From Oscillatoriales cyanobacterium PMM_0080 (GTDB lineage: Bacteria > Cyanobacteriota > Cyanobacteriia > Cyanobacteriales > Microcoleaceae): a stretch of 47,459 nucleotides of DNA. Each line of letters begins with the position of its first letter. Within the stretch, counting starts at the first letter, position 1. The stretch lies in NCBI GenBank assembly GCA_949127775.1, contig CASBQF010000142.1:1-47459 (forward strand), read 5' to 3'. Both the position numbers and the translations under genes were made by a program. Positions 1 through 7,550 of this stretch are shown piece by piece. Under the pieces are notes generated by a model that saw only the letters and a list, made by a program, of their open reading frames with translations, had not been told where the DNA came from and made no database searches.

Positions 1-210
1 TCAAATCCGTTTGCATCGGAATGATCTAAACGGAGGAGACGGAGGAGACGGCAGTGCCGTGTCCCTACCGCAATCAACAGAATTATATCAAATCCGTTTG
101 CATCGGAATGATCTAAACAGAGGAGACGGAGGAGACGGCAGTGCCGTGTCCCTACCGCAATCAATTGTAGGGACACGGCACTGCCGTCTCCTCTATATTA
201 TTCTGGCGCA
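1..210. repeat. Tandem and foldback repeat (GGAGACGGCAGTGCCGTGTC family)
   Basis: Two direct copies with an 87-base period start at 1 and 88, each with a TTTGCATCGGAATGAT block followed by GGAGACGGCAGTGCCGTGTCC. A reversed arm (GGACACGGCACTGCCGTCTCC) lies at about 171-193, so the second copy can fold back on itself. The same element with both arms occurs at 36283-36405. Short ORFs across it are repeat-derived and were not called genes. The left edge is cut by the window. Confidence 0.85.
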
Positions 211-262
211 GCCAATTGATATTACGCGCTGAAATTGGATTTTTATGGTGCACCTTACAGAT

Positions 263-853
263 TTACAAATTACCTTGAAGCCCGATCGCAGTTACAATCG
301 TCCACGCATCCACCAACAGCAGCAACAGCGTACATCCGAGCAAAATAATATACATCCAAGGCTGCGACAAAGGGCGAACATCTCTAGTATCAATACCCGT
401 TTTCGCTTCCACCAAACGCACGAATTTAGCAAATCCAGCCACCCGCATCGGCAACAAATAACCTTCACCCGAATGACTCAAAAAATAGTAAACCAAACCT
501 CCTTGACCGGTCGATCGAGGTTTGAGAGCCTTCACCTCAGTCCAAGGAAGCGACCAGCCCCTGCGAAACACGCGCGGAAACCACTTCGGATAGGTGACTT
601 CAATCCCCTCCTCGCTGACAATTACCCTTTCGCACAGCACGCCATACAAGCCCACAGCGCCGATCGCAATTGCCACCCAGAGTGCCGCGGGCGGAACCGG
701 TGCTTTGGTGACTTCCGACAAAAATGGTAAGGGAATTGTCAGGGCTACGTACAACCCCAACAGCGTGATTCTAATCAGGGGAGAAAGCCGGAATAGTGCT
801 GGCTCAAATACTGGGGCGGAAGATGGAGTAAGTGCGATCGGTTGTGCTGACAT
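263..853 (-). CDS. Conserved membrane protein with PH-like cytoplasmic segment
   Basis: A 196-residue protein, start ATG at 853. Three hydrophobic segments are visible: about 26-45, 56-74 and 167-190. The stretch between the second and third (about 75-160) is rich in beta-type pattern (CERVIVSEEGIEVTYPKW, then a tryptophan-rich part) and resembles the bacterial PH / YdbT-YcdB-like membrane-associated fold seen in many small cyanobacterial membrane proteins. That assignment comes from pattern only. No catalytic motif is visible and no partner gene is adjacent. Exact function unknown. Confidence 0.7.
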   Translation of the reverse strand: MSAQPIALTPSSAPVFEPALFRLSPLIRITLLGLYVALTIPLPFLSEVTKAPVPPAALWVAIAIGAVGLYGVLCERVIVSEEGIEVTYPKWFPRVFRRGWSLPWTEVKALKPRSTGQGGLVYYFLSHSGEGYLLPMRVAGFAKFVRLVEAKTGIDTRDVRPLSQPWMYIILLGCTLLLLLVDAWTIVTAIGLQGNL

Positions 854-932
854 GGGTGAAATTGAAGAAGCTATTTAATGCTATTTTTGCACAGTTTTCT
901 GGCCGATGAACAAAACTCAAGCAAATATTAAA

Positions 933-954
933 AACCGCAAAATATTTTGCGGTT
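933..954 (-). terminator. 22-bp palindrome, probable terminator for the DUF1830 gene
   Basis: Perfect palindrome with arms AACCGCAAAAT/ATTTTGCGGTT. Read leftwards, the right-hand arm runs into TTTTTAAT, a short U tract. It lies downstream of the leftward gene at 1093-1482, so it suits a Rho-independent terminator of that gene. Confidence 0.5.
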
Positions 955-1092
955 CTGAGTTTATATCTAAAATTCAATTCATTAACTTGGATTCTTAAAT
1001 CCTGAGTTTTTAGCCATTGCCAGAAATGGGAATTTTGAGTGCTGAGTTATGAATTAACTGACAATTAATAACTCACAACTCACAACGCCGGA

Positions 1093-1482
1093 TTAATCGA
1101 CGGCTGTTAATGCCGGTAGCGTCAAAGGTTCTGACATTTCTCGGGATTTGGGGCGGCCGGCGGTTGCTGTTCGATCGCCCTTAGTGTCACCTCGGGATCT
1201 GTTAGGATTGATCGCAGAATACGGGCCTTCGTTAATCTGCAAGCGATCGCAAGGAATTTTATCTGACAGAATGGCACTGGCCATCATCCCGGTGTGAATT
1301 TCCAATACGGCGGCCCGCATCGCTTCAAACACTAAACGCTGTCCAGGAAACACTACTCGCTCAAAATACCAGTTAGGAATATTGGCAATGCGAGCAATCT
1401 GAATCTGACTCGTGGCGTTGACGTAACAGCAGAGAATCTTGCTGTCGGTGTCTAAGGGTAGTGGGTCAAGAATTTGAGCCAT
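1093..1482 (-). CDS. DUF1830 domain protein
   Basis: A 129-residue protein. The first 85 residues carry the pattern of the cyanobacterial DUF1830 family: DPLP near the N-terminus, KILCCYVNATSQIQIARI at about 15-32, IPNWYFERVVFPGQRLVFEA at about 35-54, and a final IPCDRLQI. The remainder (about 90-129) is polar and low complexity and probably disordered. Start ATG at 1482. The family is almost confined to cyanobacteria and has no established function. It is read divergently from the radical SAM gene, with a 460-base gap. Confidence 0.8.
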   Translation of the reverse strand: MAQILDPLPLDTDSKILCCYVNATSQIQIARIANIPNWYFERVVFPGQRLVFEAMRAAVLEIHTGMMASAILSDKIPCDRLQINEGPYSAINPNRSRGDTKGDRTATAGRPKSREMSEPLTLPALTAVD

Positions 1483-1942
1483 AACTGCTGAGGGAGCCTT
1501 GCCTAAAAGTTTTAGTTATCTTCTTAGGCTAACATTAGGCGATCCCGGCCTACTGTAAAACCGACTACCAACCCATACGATTTTAGATTTTAGATTTTAG
1601 ATTTTAGATTTTAGATCACTTACTGGATAAGGATTTTGAGCTTGCCTCTAGTGGTATTATTTGTTTGAAATGGTATCAAAAATATACCGCCTGACCGATC
1701 GTACCCAAATTTAAATTTAGCCGCATAAATATTTAATTTTTGACTGTGATCTGTGATTTTCGGTCAATATACGCTGTATTTACCCAAAAATTAGCTGCTG
1801 TAGCCGATCGGCATCCACACCCTCAGCCTTAAGCCTTTTAGCAAAATTTAAGAATATTTAAGATTAAATTGCGAAAATTAGAGAGAATGTAAAGTTATAT
1901 TAAAAGAATATAAACATAGTTAAAAAAGTTCCACATTAGGAT
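1483..1942. other. Intergenic region with 5x GATTTTA heptamer repeat
   Basis: Gap between two divergent genes, so it should hold both promoters. Five perfect copies of GATTTTA lie at 1579-1613, a short tandem heptamer repeat of the type known in filamentous cyanobacteria. The last 120 bases before 1943 are very AT-rich. No gene or convincing RNA was seen. Confidence 0.6.
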
Positions 1943-3532
1943 ATGGAAATCATGGAAAGCCGATCAAACCGAGTTTTGTACGTTCGCCTCCCTTGCAATC
2001 CGATTTTCCCGATCGGGGTTGTGTACCTTTCGGATCACGTGCACAAGCTGTTTCCCGATGTCCAACAGCGGATTTTCGACTTAGGCGCGGTGCCCCCGCT
2101 GGACTACGCTAAAGGCTTGGATGCGATCGTCGATGAGTTTCAACCGACGCTGTTAGTTTTCTCTTGGCGGGATATTCAAATTTACGCCCCCGTCGGCGGT
2201 AGAGGCGGAAATCCGCTGCAAAATGCCTTTGAGTTTTACTACGCCAAAAATCTCCTAACCAAGTTCCGGGGAGCTATCGGAGGATTGCGTTTAGCCACGT
2301 CTTACTACACCGAACTCTGGCGCAATCTGGGACTACTAAAGCGCGGATTGAAGCGGGCCCGGAAATACCATCCGGAAGCCCGTGCAGTCGTCGGTGGCGG
2401 TGCTGTGAGCGTGTTTTACGAGCAGTTGGGACGCAGTTTGCCGGCCGGGACTGTGGTTTCGGTGGGCGAGGGCGAGGCGTTGCTGGAGAAGTTGATTAAA
2501 GGTGAAGATTTGGCACAGGAAAGGTGTTATGTAGCAGGAGAAACTGTACCGCGCGATCGGCTAATTCACGAAAAGCCAGCCAACATCGAGAAAACTGCTT
2601 GCAACTATAACTACATCGAGACCATTTGGCCGGAATTTTCCTATTATCTACAGGATATGGACTTCTACCTCGGAGTCCAAACCAAGCGCGGCTGTCCTCA
2701 TAATTGCTGTTACTGCATCTATACGGTGATTGAAGGGAAGCAGGTGCGGATCAATCCGGCGGATGAGGTAGTGGCGGAGATGCGTCAATTGTACGATCGA
2801 GGTATCCGCAACTTCTGGTTTACCGACGCCCAATTTATCCCGGCGCGCAAATTCATCGACGATGCGATCGAATTATTGCAAAAAATCATCGCCGACGGGA
2901 TGACAGACATCCACTGGGCTGCTTACATCCGTGCGGACAATCTCACACCCGAATTGTGCGATTTGATGGTAAAAACGGGAATGAATTACTTTGAAATCGG
3001 CATCACCAGCGGTTCCCAGGAACTGGTTCGCAAAATGCGGATGGGTTACAACTTGCGCGTAGTTTTGGAAAATTGCCGCGATTTAAAAGCCGCCGGTTAC
3101 AACGATGTGGTTTCGGTAAATTACTCATTCAACGTCATCGACGAAACCTTTGAAACCATCCGTCAAACTATTGCCTATCACCGAGAATTAGAGCGGATTT
3201 TCGGAGTCGATAAAGTAGAACCAGCGATTTTCTTCATCGGGTTACAACCTCACACAATTTTAGAAGAATACGCCTTTAAAAAGGATATTCTAAAACCTGG
3301 TTACGATCCGATGAGTTTGATGCCTTGGACAGCGCGGAAACTACTGTGGAATCCTGAGCCTTTGGGTTCATTTTTCGGACAAATTTGTTTAGAAGCTTGG
3401 CAGCGAAATTCCAATGATTTCGGCCGCGAAGTGATGGCAATTTTGGAGGAGAAACTCGGTTGTGCAGATTTGGAAGCAGCTTTGACTGCACCAGTTGAAG
3501 TTAAAGACAAACAGTTAACTTCTGTTCGTTGA
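1943..3532 (+). CDS. B12-binding-type radical SAM protein
   Basis: A 529-residue protein. The N-terminal half (about 10-220) has the layout of a cobalamin-binding-type domain with a VVGGGAVSVF glycine-rich segment and VSVGEGE. The radical SAM cluster motif is C251-x3-C255-x2-C258 (KRGCPHNCCYC), followed by glycine-rich and ITSGSQELVRKM segments typical of the SPASM-free, B12-type group. It closely resembles the cyanobacterial family annotated as 'photosystem II high light acclimation radical SAM protein'. That name is from memory of the family, not shown here. Start ATG 1943. An in-frame ATG nine bases downstream is an alternative. Monocistronic by spacing. Substrate unknown. Confidence 0.8.
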   Translation: MEIMESRSNRVLYVRLPCNPIFPIGVVYLSDHVHKLFPDVQQRIFDLGAVPPLDYAKGLDAIVDEFQPTLLVFSWRDIQIYAPVGGRGGNPLQNAFEFYYAKNLLTKFRGAIGGLRLATSYYTELWRNLGLLKRGLKRARKYHPEARAVVGGGAVSVFYEQLGRSLPAGTVVSVGEGEALLEKLIKGEDLAQERCYVAGETVPRDRLIHEKPANIEKTACNYNYIETIWPEFSYYLQDMDFYLGVQTKRGCPHNCCYCIYTVIEGKQVRINPADEVVAEMRQLYDRGIRNFWFTDAQFIPARKFIDDAIELLQKIIADGMTDIHWAAYIRADNLTPELCDLMVKTGMNYFEIGITSGSQELVRKMRMGYNLRVVLENCRDLKAAGYNDVVSVNYSFNVIDETFETIRQTIAYHRELERIFGVDKVEPAIFFIGLQPHTILEEYAFKKDILKPGYDPMSLMPWTARKLLWNPEPLGSFFGQICLEAWQRNSNDFGREVMAILEEKLGCADLEAALTAPVEVKDKQLTSVR

Positions 3533-3543
3533 TTTCCTGGTTT

Positions 3544-3600
3544 GTAGTAAGGACTTCAGTCCTTAAAAATTAAGAATGAAAGGAATAAAGTCCTTACTAC
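3544..3600. repeat. Inverted repeat, GTAGTAAGGACT family
   Basis: Arms GTAGTAAGGACT (3544-3555) and AGTCCTTACTAC (3589-3600). It sits between the radical SAM gene and the Rpn-like gene. The same family recurs at 15156-15226 with longer arms. It may end transcription of the upstream gene. Confidence 0.75.
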
Positions 3601-3636
3601 GAACCTAAAAAAGATTATAGATTGGAGTTAAAAGCC

Positions 3637-4545
3637 ATGACATTTATCGATCCGAGGACAGATTTTGCCTTCAAAAAAATCTTTGCTTCTGAATCAAGCA
3701 AGCCAATTCTGATCAGTTTTTTAAATGCCCTGATTTATCAAGGAAATCCCACAATTCAAGATTTAAAAATTATCGATCCGTATCAAGCCGGAGAAATTGT
3801 GGGATCTAAAGACTCATATTTAGATGTCAAAGCAACCCTCGATAACGGGACGATAGTCATTATCGAAATGCAAGTTTTGAACGTGAAAGCCTTTGAAAAA
3901 CGGATTGCCTACAATGCAGCGAAAGCCTACGGAAATCAACTCATACGGGGCAAGGGCTACTCAAATTTAGACCCGGTAATTGCCATCACAATTACAGATT
4001 TTATTTTGTTTGAAAACACCAATAAAATTATTTCCCGTTTTTCTTTTAGAGAAGAGGAGGAGCATTTTGATTATATCTGTCCGACAATGACACTAATTTT
4101 TGTAGAATTACCAAAATTCAATAAATCTGTAGATCAGTTAGAATCTCTAGCTGACAAGTGGATTTATTTCATTAAGGAAGCACCAAATTTGGAAATGGTT
4201 CCAGAATCGCTGGAAACAACTACACCGATTCAGCAAGCTTTTGATATTGCTAATTCCGTGAACCTCAGCCGCAAAGAATCAGATCAATTGGAAGCACAGC
4301 TATTTTATCTGCAAGATCAGCAAAGGTCTATAGAAGAAGCCTTAGAAACCGGAACTCAGCGGGGTCAAATTAATACTATGATTCGTTTGCTGGAACGAAA
4401 AGTGGGAACGTTGGATGAGTCAATCAAATCTAGAATTGGACAGTTATCTAGCGATCGAATCGATAGTTTGACAGAATCTGTGCTTGATTTTAATAGTTCG
4501 GACGATTTGGTGAGTTGGTTGCAACAAATGGGCGATCGATCGTAA
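3637..4545 (+). CDS. Rpn-family PD-(D/E)XK nuclease / putative transposase-like protein
   Basis: A 302-residue protein. The N-terminal part starts TFIDPRTDFAFKKIF, the hallmark opening of the Rpn (YhgA-like, recombination-promoting nuclease) family, and has a nuclease core with D63 (YLDVKA) and E77-x-Q79 (IIEMQV). The C-terminal 60 residues (RGQINTMIRLLERKVG onward) match the DUF4351 domain often fused to it. I chose ATG 3637 because GGAG at 3624-3627 lies nine bases upstream. A TTG at 3622 would put the ribosome site inside the gene. Such genes are numerous in filamentous cyanobacteria. Whether this copy is active is not visible. Confidence 0.85.
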   Translation: MTFIDPRTDFAFKKIFASESSKPILISFLNALIYQGNPTIQDLKIIDPYQAGEIVGSKDSYLDVKATLDNGTIVIIEMQVLNVKAFEKRIAYNAAKAYGNQLIRGKGYSNLDPVIAITITDFILFENTNKIISRFSFREEEEHFDYICPTMTLIFVELPKFNKSVDQLESLADKWIYFIKEAPNLEMVPESLETTTPIQQAFDIANSVNLSRKESDQLEAQLFYLQDQQRSIEEALETGTQRGQINTMIRLLERKVGTLDESIKSRIGQLSSDRIDSLTESVLDFNSSDDLVSWLQQMGDRS

Positions 4546-4692
4546 AAAATCAGAGTGCGCCTTGCGTAAGCTGTTCGCCATTTAAGCAGAAACATATTTA
4601 TTCCCGATCGCGGACTGAGAATAATTGCCACCTGTCAAAACTTGTGATACATTAATTTTAGGGAATTTTTATTAAGGAGTTTCCAGAGTTAA

Positions 4693-4935
4693 ATGCTTAC
4701 TAATTACATCGCTACAGCCATGCAAAAAGCAATCTATGAGTTGCTTGAAGATGGTACTTTCTACGGTGAAATTCCTGATTGTCAAGGTGTATGGGGCAAT
4801 GCTGCGACATCTGATGCTTGTCGCGAAGATTTGCAAGACGCTTTGGAAGGATGGATTATCTTAGGATTGCGTTTTAGGCACACTTTACCAATCCTTAACG
4901 GCATTGACTTGAATATTAGCCAAGAGGTTGCCTAA
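4693..4935 (+). CDS. Orphan HicB-like antitoxin
   Basis: An 80-residue protein of the short UPF0150/HicB type: MLTNYIATAMQKA, then the partial RNase H-like pattern YELLEDGTFYGEIPDCQGVWG, and WIILGLRFRHTLPILNGIDL at the end. AAGGAG at 4674-4679 is the ribosome site for ATG 4693. In this family the antitoxin gene normally overlaps a hicA gene through TAATG. Here the junction reads TAATA and hicA is lost (see 4935-4983). The antitoxin itself looks full length and open. It may persist as a regulator or as an anti-addiction remnant. Confidence 0.85.
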   Translation: MLTNYIATAMQKAIYELLEDGTFYGEIPDCQGVWGNAATSDACREDLQDALEGWIILGLRFRHTLPILNGIDLNISQEVA

Positions 4936-4983
4936 TACCGACCTTTGGGCCAATTAGTCGCCGCGATTTAGTTGGGTATTTGA
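4935..4983 (+). pseudogene. hicA toxin remnant (first ~16 codons, start lost)
   Basis: Read from 4935, the frame gives ATA then PTFGPISRRDLVGYL. The usual HicA partner of this HicB type begins MPxFGPIxRRDLIRYL (family knowledge). The start codon is ATA instead of ATG, in the exact overlap position with the hicB stop. Similarity ends at about 4982, where the convergent YqgF-like gene ends. The rest of hicA (dsRBD-like fold, catalytic His) is absent. Confidence 0.75.
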
Positions 4984-5379
4984 CTAACTTTTGTTCAAAT
5001 ATCTTTCAATTAGGACGATCGCCACTATATCATCTACAGGCCGCGGCGGAGTCCGCATCCCCTGGGGAATCAAGCGAGAAAGTCCCGTCGCAGGGTACAT
5101 TTCCCAGTATCGTTCCCTTGCTTCCAGACTGCTGTACCTCTCGTCAATCTGCACAATTTTGATAAAGGGCGACAAACTCTGCGTCAGTTTTTGTTGCCAA
5201 CTTTTGGAAGTGGTTTGATCTCCAATTACTAATAACTCAATCGGAAACTGTTTGCACAGTGATTGAATCGTAGATATTGCTGCGTCGGACAGCACCACTT
5301 GCTGGTAGCTGACGTTTTTATCTCTACCCATCACGGCGATGCCGCACTTGTCTTTCCCCGGATCGAAACCTAAAATCAT
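4984..5379 (-). CDS. YqgF-like / RuvC-fold nuclease
   Basis: A 131-residue protein with an RNase H/RuvC-like layout: D6 in ILGFDPGKDKCGIA, E80 in IDERYSS, and D116-D117 near the C-terminus. These are the positions of the acidic catalytic residues in the YqgF (RuvX) and RuvC families. YqgF-type enzymes process the 5' end of pre-16S rRNA. This short divergent copy is typical of cyanobacteria, which often also carry a canonical one, so the exact substrate is uncertain. Start ATG 5379. Its end coincides with the break in the hicA remnant. Confidence 0.75.
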   Translation of the reverse strand: MILGFDPGKDKCGIAVMGRDKNVSYQQVVLSDAAISTIQSLCKQFPIELLVIGDQTTSKSWQQKLTQSLSPFIKIVQIDERYSSLEARERYWEMYPATGLSRLIPQGMRTPPRPVDDIVAIVLIERYLNKS

Positions 5380-6002
5380 ATGAGTCCTGTGTTAATAAGT
5401 TTGTATTTGCGATCGAGCGTCGGCAAACTCAATCGCCAACCTAAATATAATCTGACACTTGCATTCTTGACTGTCTGAAAATCTTTGCGATCGTAGTTAT
5501 TTTACTTGACTTTTTTGCAGGATTGACACATTATATCATCATGGGAATCTGTGCGGCCATATAATGTCTAAAATCAGAAACCGGGTTTTTGCCACAATCT
5601 TTACTTCTCCGTTTTAACTTATCGAAAAAACCCGGTTTCTTTCACCCCCCGCAGCAATCAGAAACCGGGTTTTTGCCACAATATTTGCTTCCCAGTTTTA
5701 ATATACCTCTTGCAAAATTCATTTTGTAACAGGCAAGATGCCTGTTCCACAAGAAAAAAACTTTTTGTGGGATGGGCATCTTGCCCGTCCTAGTTATTTT
5801 TGCAAGAGGTTTAATTTATCTAAAAAACCCGGTTTCTTTGACCCCTCGCGCAAAAACTCGGTTTCTCTCGCCCTTGTGCGGGCGGTGCGTCGCTATGAAA
5901 TTGTCGATTTGATTTGTAAATTGCTGATGGCGACGCACCCTACTATTTTGAATCGCGTGCAAAGATGAGTGCAAAAAAAAATTAAAGAGTAGAGAAGAGT
6001 CC
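5380..6002. other. Repeat-dense intergenic region
   Basis: No gene. It holds two copies of a GAAACCGGGTTTTTGCCACAA element (5574-5645 and 5656-5841), the second split by an insertion at 5703-5810, and then a GGTGCGTCGC...GGCGACGCACCC inverted repeat at about 5883-5942. Related copies of the last family occur near 7360-7420 and 43425-43485. Confidence 0.75.
5703..5810. mobile_element. 108-bp MITE-like element inside another repeat
   Basis: Terminal inverted repeats ACCTCTTGCAAAA (5705-5717) and TTTTGCAAGAGGT (5798-5810), with inner arms around AGGCAAGATGCCTGTTCCACA and its partial complement. TTAAT flanks it on both sides (5698-5702, 5811-5815), an apparent 5-base target duplication. The neighbouring uninterrupted repeat at 5574-5645 serves as the empty-site comparison. 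Confidence 0.75.
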
Positions 6003-7130
6003 TCACAGGGAATACAGGGAGGAAGGGACAGCCAAAGCAACCGCAACACGAAAACCCCCGAGCCTGTCCGAGACGTCCCCAGAGCCGTAGCAGCGGAGGG
6101 CAGCACGGCAATGAACCGCATCGTTGCAACACGAACCTCCACGCTGCACCCGGTAATAATTATCTGTTCCAGTTTCCCAAGAACTTCCGTCAGTCGGTGC
6201 GCCGTCATAGTTACTGTGCCACTTATCGCTGCACCATTCCCAAACCTGACCGTGCATATCATAAAGTCCAAAGGCATTCGGCCCAAAACTCCCCACATCC
6301 ATTGTTTTTCCGCGATAAAGTAGGTTGATTCCAGCACCATAGGGATAATTCCCGTTATAATTAGCTAAATCTGTCGGCATCGTTTCCCCAAAATAGAAAG
6401 GTGTTGTAGTTCCGGCGCGACAAGCATATTCCCATTCTGCTTCCGAAAGTAAGCGATAAATCTTCCCTGTTTTTTCAGAAAGTTTTTGGCATAATTCTAC
6501 AGCCAAATCCCAGCTTACTTGTTCTACAGGACGTTTTTTACCCTTAAAGTGCGATGGGTTATTTCCCATCACTGCTTCGTACTGTGCTTGGGTGATGAGA
6601 TATTTTCCTGCATAAAAAGCCGGTACTGTTACTTGATGCTGCGGACTTTCGTCATCGCGCCTACCTGATTCTGTTGCTGGCGAACCCATCATAAATGTGC
6701 TGCTAGGAATGTAAACCATTTCTAGTACAACTCCATTACCTAAGTCTTCAGGGAAGTAATGAGCAAAAGACTTTCTGCGACTGTTTTCTTGTCCTTCAGC
6801 ATCGACTGTGATGACATCAAATTCCAATGTAGGAAAATAGTTTTGTAACTGTCGTTGAATCTTTTCCTCGTTTCTATCTTTCAGCAGTGAATAGACAGCA
6901 AATTTCACCTGCATTGATTCATCGTGTAATGCTTGAATTATCACATCTAAACCAGCTTCTCCATATTTGAGTGCTTCGGAGAGTGCGACGATTTTCACTT
7001 CGATAATGGGTGAGGCTAAGCGGTTTTTAACACCGGGTATGCCTCCGAGTACCGCAGCATTGACAGGAATTGAATTTTGACCGCCACGGACGGCATCGTA
7101 TTCTCTGGGTTCATTTTGATTGTCTGACAT
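6003..7130 (-). CDS. FGE-sulfatase / C-type-lectin-fold domain protein, possible DGR target
   Basis: A 375-residue protein. Residues 1-110 hold an N-terminal conserved opening (VRGGQNSIPVNAAVLGGI) and a short HEAT-like alpha segment. About 125-365 is a formylglycine-generating-enzyme/SUMF1 fold: MVYIPSSTFMMGSP, DESPQHQVTVPAFYAGKYLIT, VEQVSWDLAVELC, LLSEAEWEYACRAG, GLYDMHGQVWEWCSD, RGGS and GGFRVA. In cyanobacteria this fold is used both by enzymes and by retroelement-diversified ligand binders. The usual W after RGGS is replaced by C-C, and the final part is unusual (see 6057-6131). No signal peptide, so cytoplasmic. Start ATG 7130. Confidence 0.85.
   Translation of the reverse strand: MSDNQNEPREYDAVRGGQNSIPVNAAVLGGIPGVKNRLASPIIEVKIVALSEALKYGEAGLDVIIQALHDESMQVKFAVYSLLKDRNEEKIQRQLQNYFPTLEFDVITVDAEGQENSRRKSFAHYFPEDLGNGVVLEMVYIPSSTFMMGSPATESGRRDDESPQHQVTVPAFYAGKYLITQAQYEAVMGNNPSHFKGKKRPVEQVSWDLAVELCQKLSEKTGKIYRLLSEAEWEYACRAGTTTPFYFGETMPTDLANYNGNYPYGAGINLLYRGKTMDVGSFGPNAFGLYDMHGQVWEWCSDKWHSNYDGAPTDGSSWETGTDNYYRVQRGGSCCNDAVHCRAALRCYGSGDVSDRLGGFRVAVALAVPSSLYSL
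6014..6131 (-). other. Candidate DGR variable region and A-free tail
   Basis: On the coding strand, between RGGS and GGFR (6131 down to 6057), fourteen codons have the NNY form reachable from AAY by changing only adenines: TGT, TGC, AAC, GAT, GTT, CAT, CTC, TGC, TAC, GGC, GAC, GTC, GAC, CTC. The conserved scaffold residues (CRAA-x-R, GFR) are kept. From 6064 down to 6014 the coding strand has no adenine at all (51 bases), as expected next to an IMH-type site. No reverse transcriptase or template repeat is in the window, so this would be a remote target. Inference. Confidence 0.45.
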
Positions 7131-7550
7131 TACACCGCACGCTCCTGCATTTTAATTGAGTGCAATTTTGTTCTGTGATGTCAATATCTCAGGACTCGAT
7201 TTTTAGGAAGGAGAATTAAATAACTTCCACAGGTTTGTGGGATGTCCCGCCCGTCTTGAACAGGCAGGATGCCTGTTCCACAATAACAATTAAAATTGTA
7301 AGTTATTTAATTTGCGATCCTTAATTTGTTTCTTTGTTCTCTTAGCGGTGCGGTGCGGTGCTGTGCGTCGCTGTGAGATTGTTGGTGGTGCTTCCAGATT
7401 TTTGGTGGCGACACACCCTACGATTACTATATATATGACGGCACGGATTTCCATTATTTAATGATATGTCAAGGGCGCGAAAAAGTCAAGCAAAATTGTG
7501 GTTCGATCGCCCACAATTTTCACTCAAACTCAATAAATCGATCGCACTTT
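7131..7550. other. Intergenic region with foldback element
   Basis: No gene. A foldback element at 7214-7312 has arms AATTAAATAACTT (7214-7226) and AAGTTATTTAATT (7300-7312) around a GTGGGATGTCCCGCCCGTC / GGCAGGATGCCTGTTCCAC core shared with the element at 5703. A GTGCGTCGC...GGCGACACACCCTACG repeat follows at about 7363-7421. Confidence 0.7.

Noticed and set aside
11-232. Open frame across the opening repeats
   Set aside because: It follows the repeat units themselves (repeated LHRNDLN, GGDGGDGSA) and has no ribosome site or known family.
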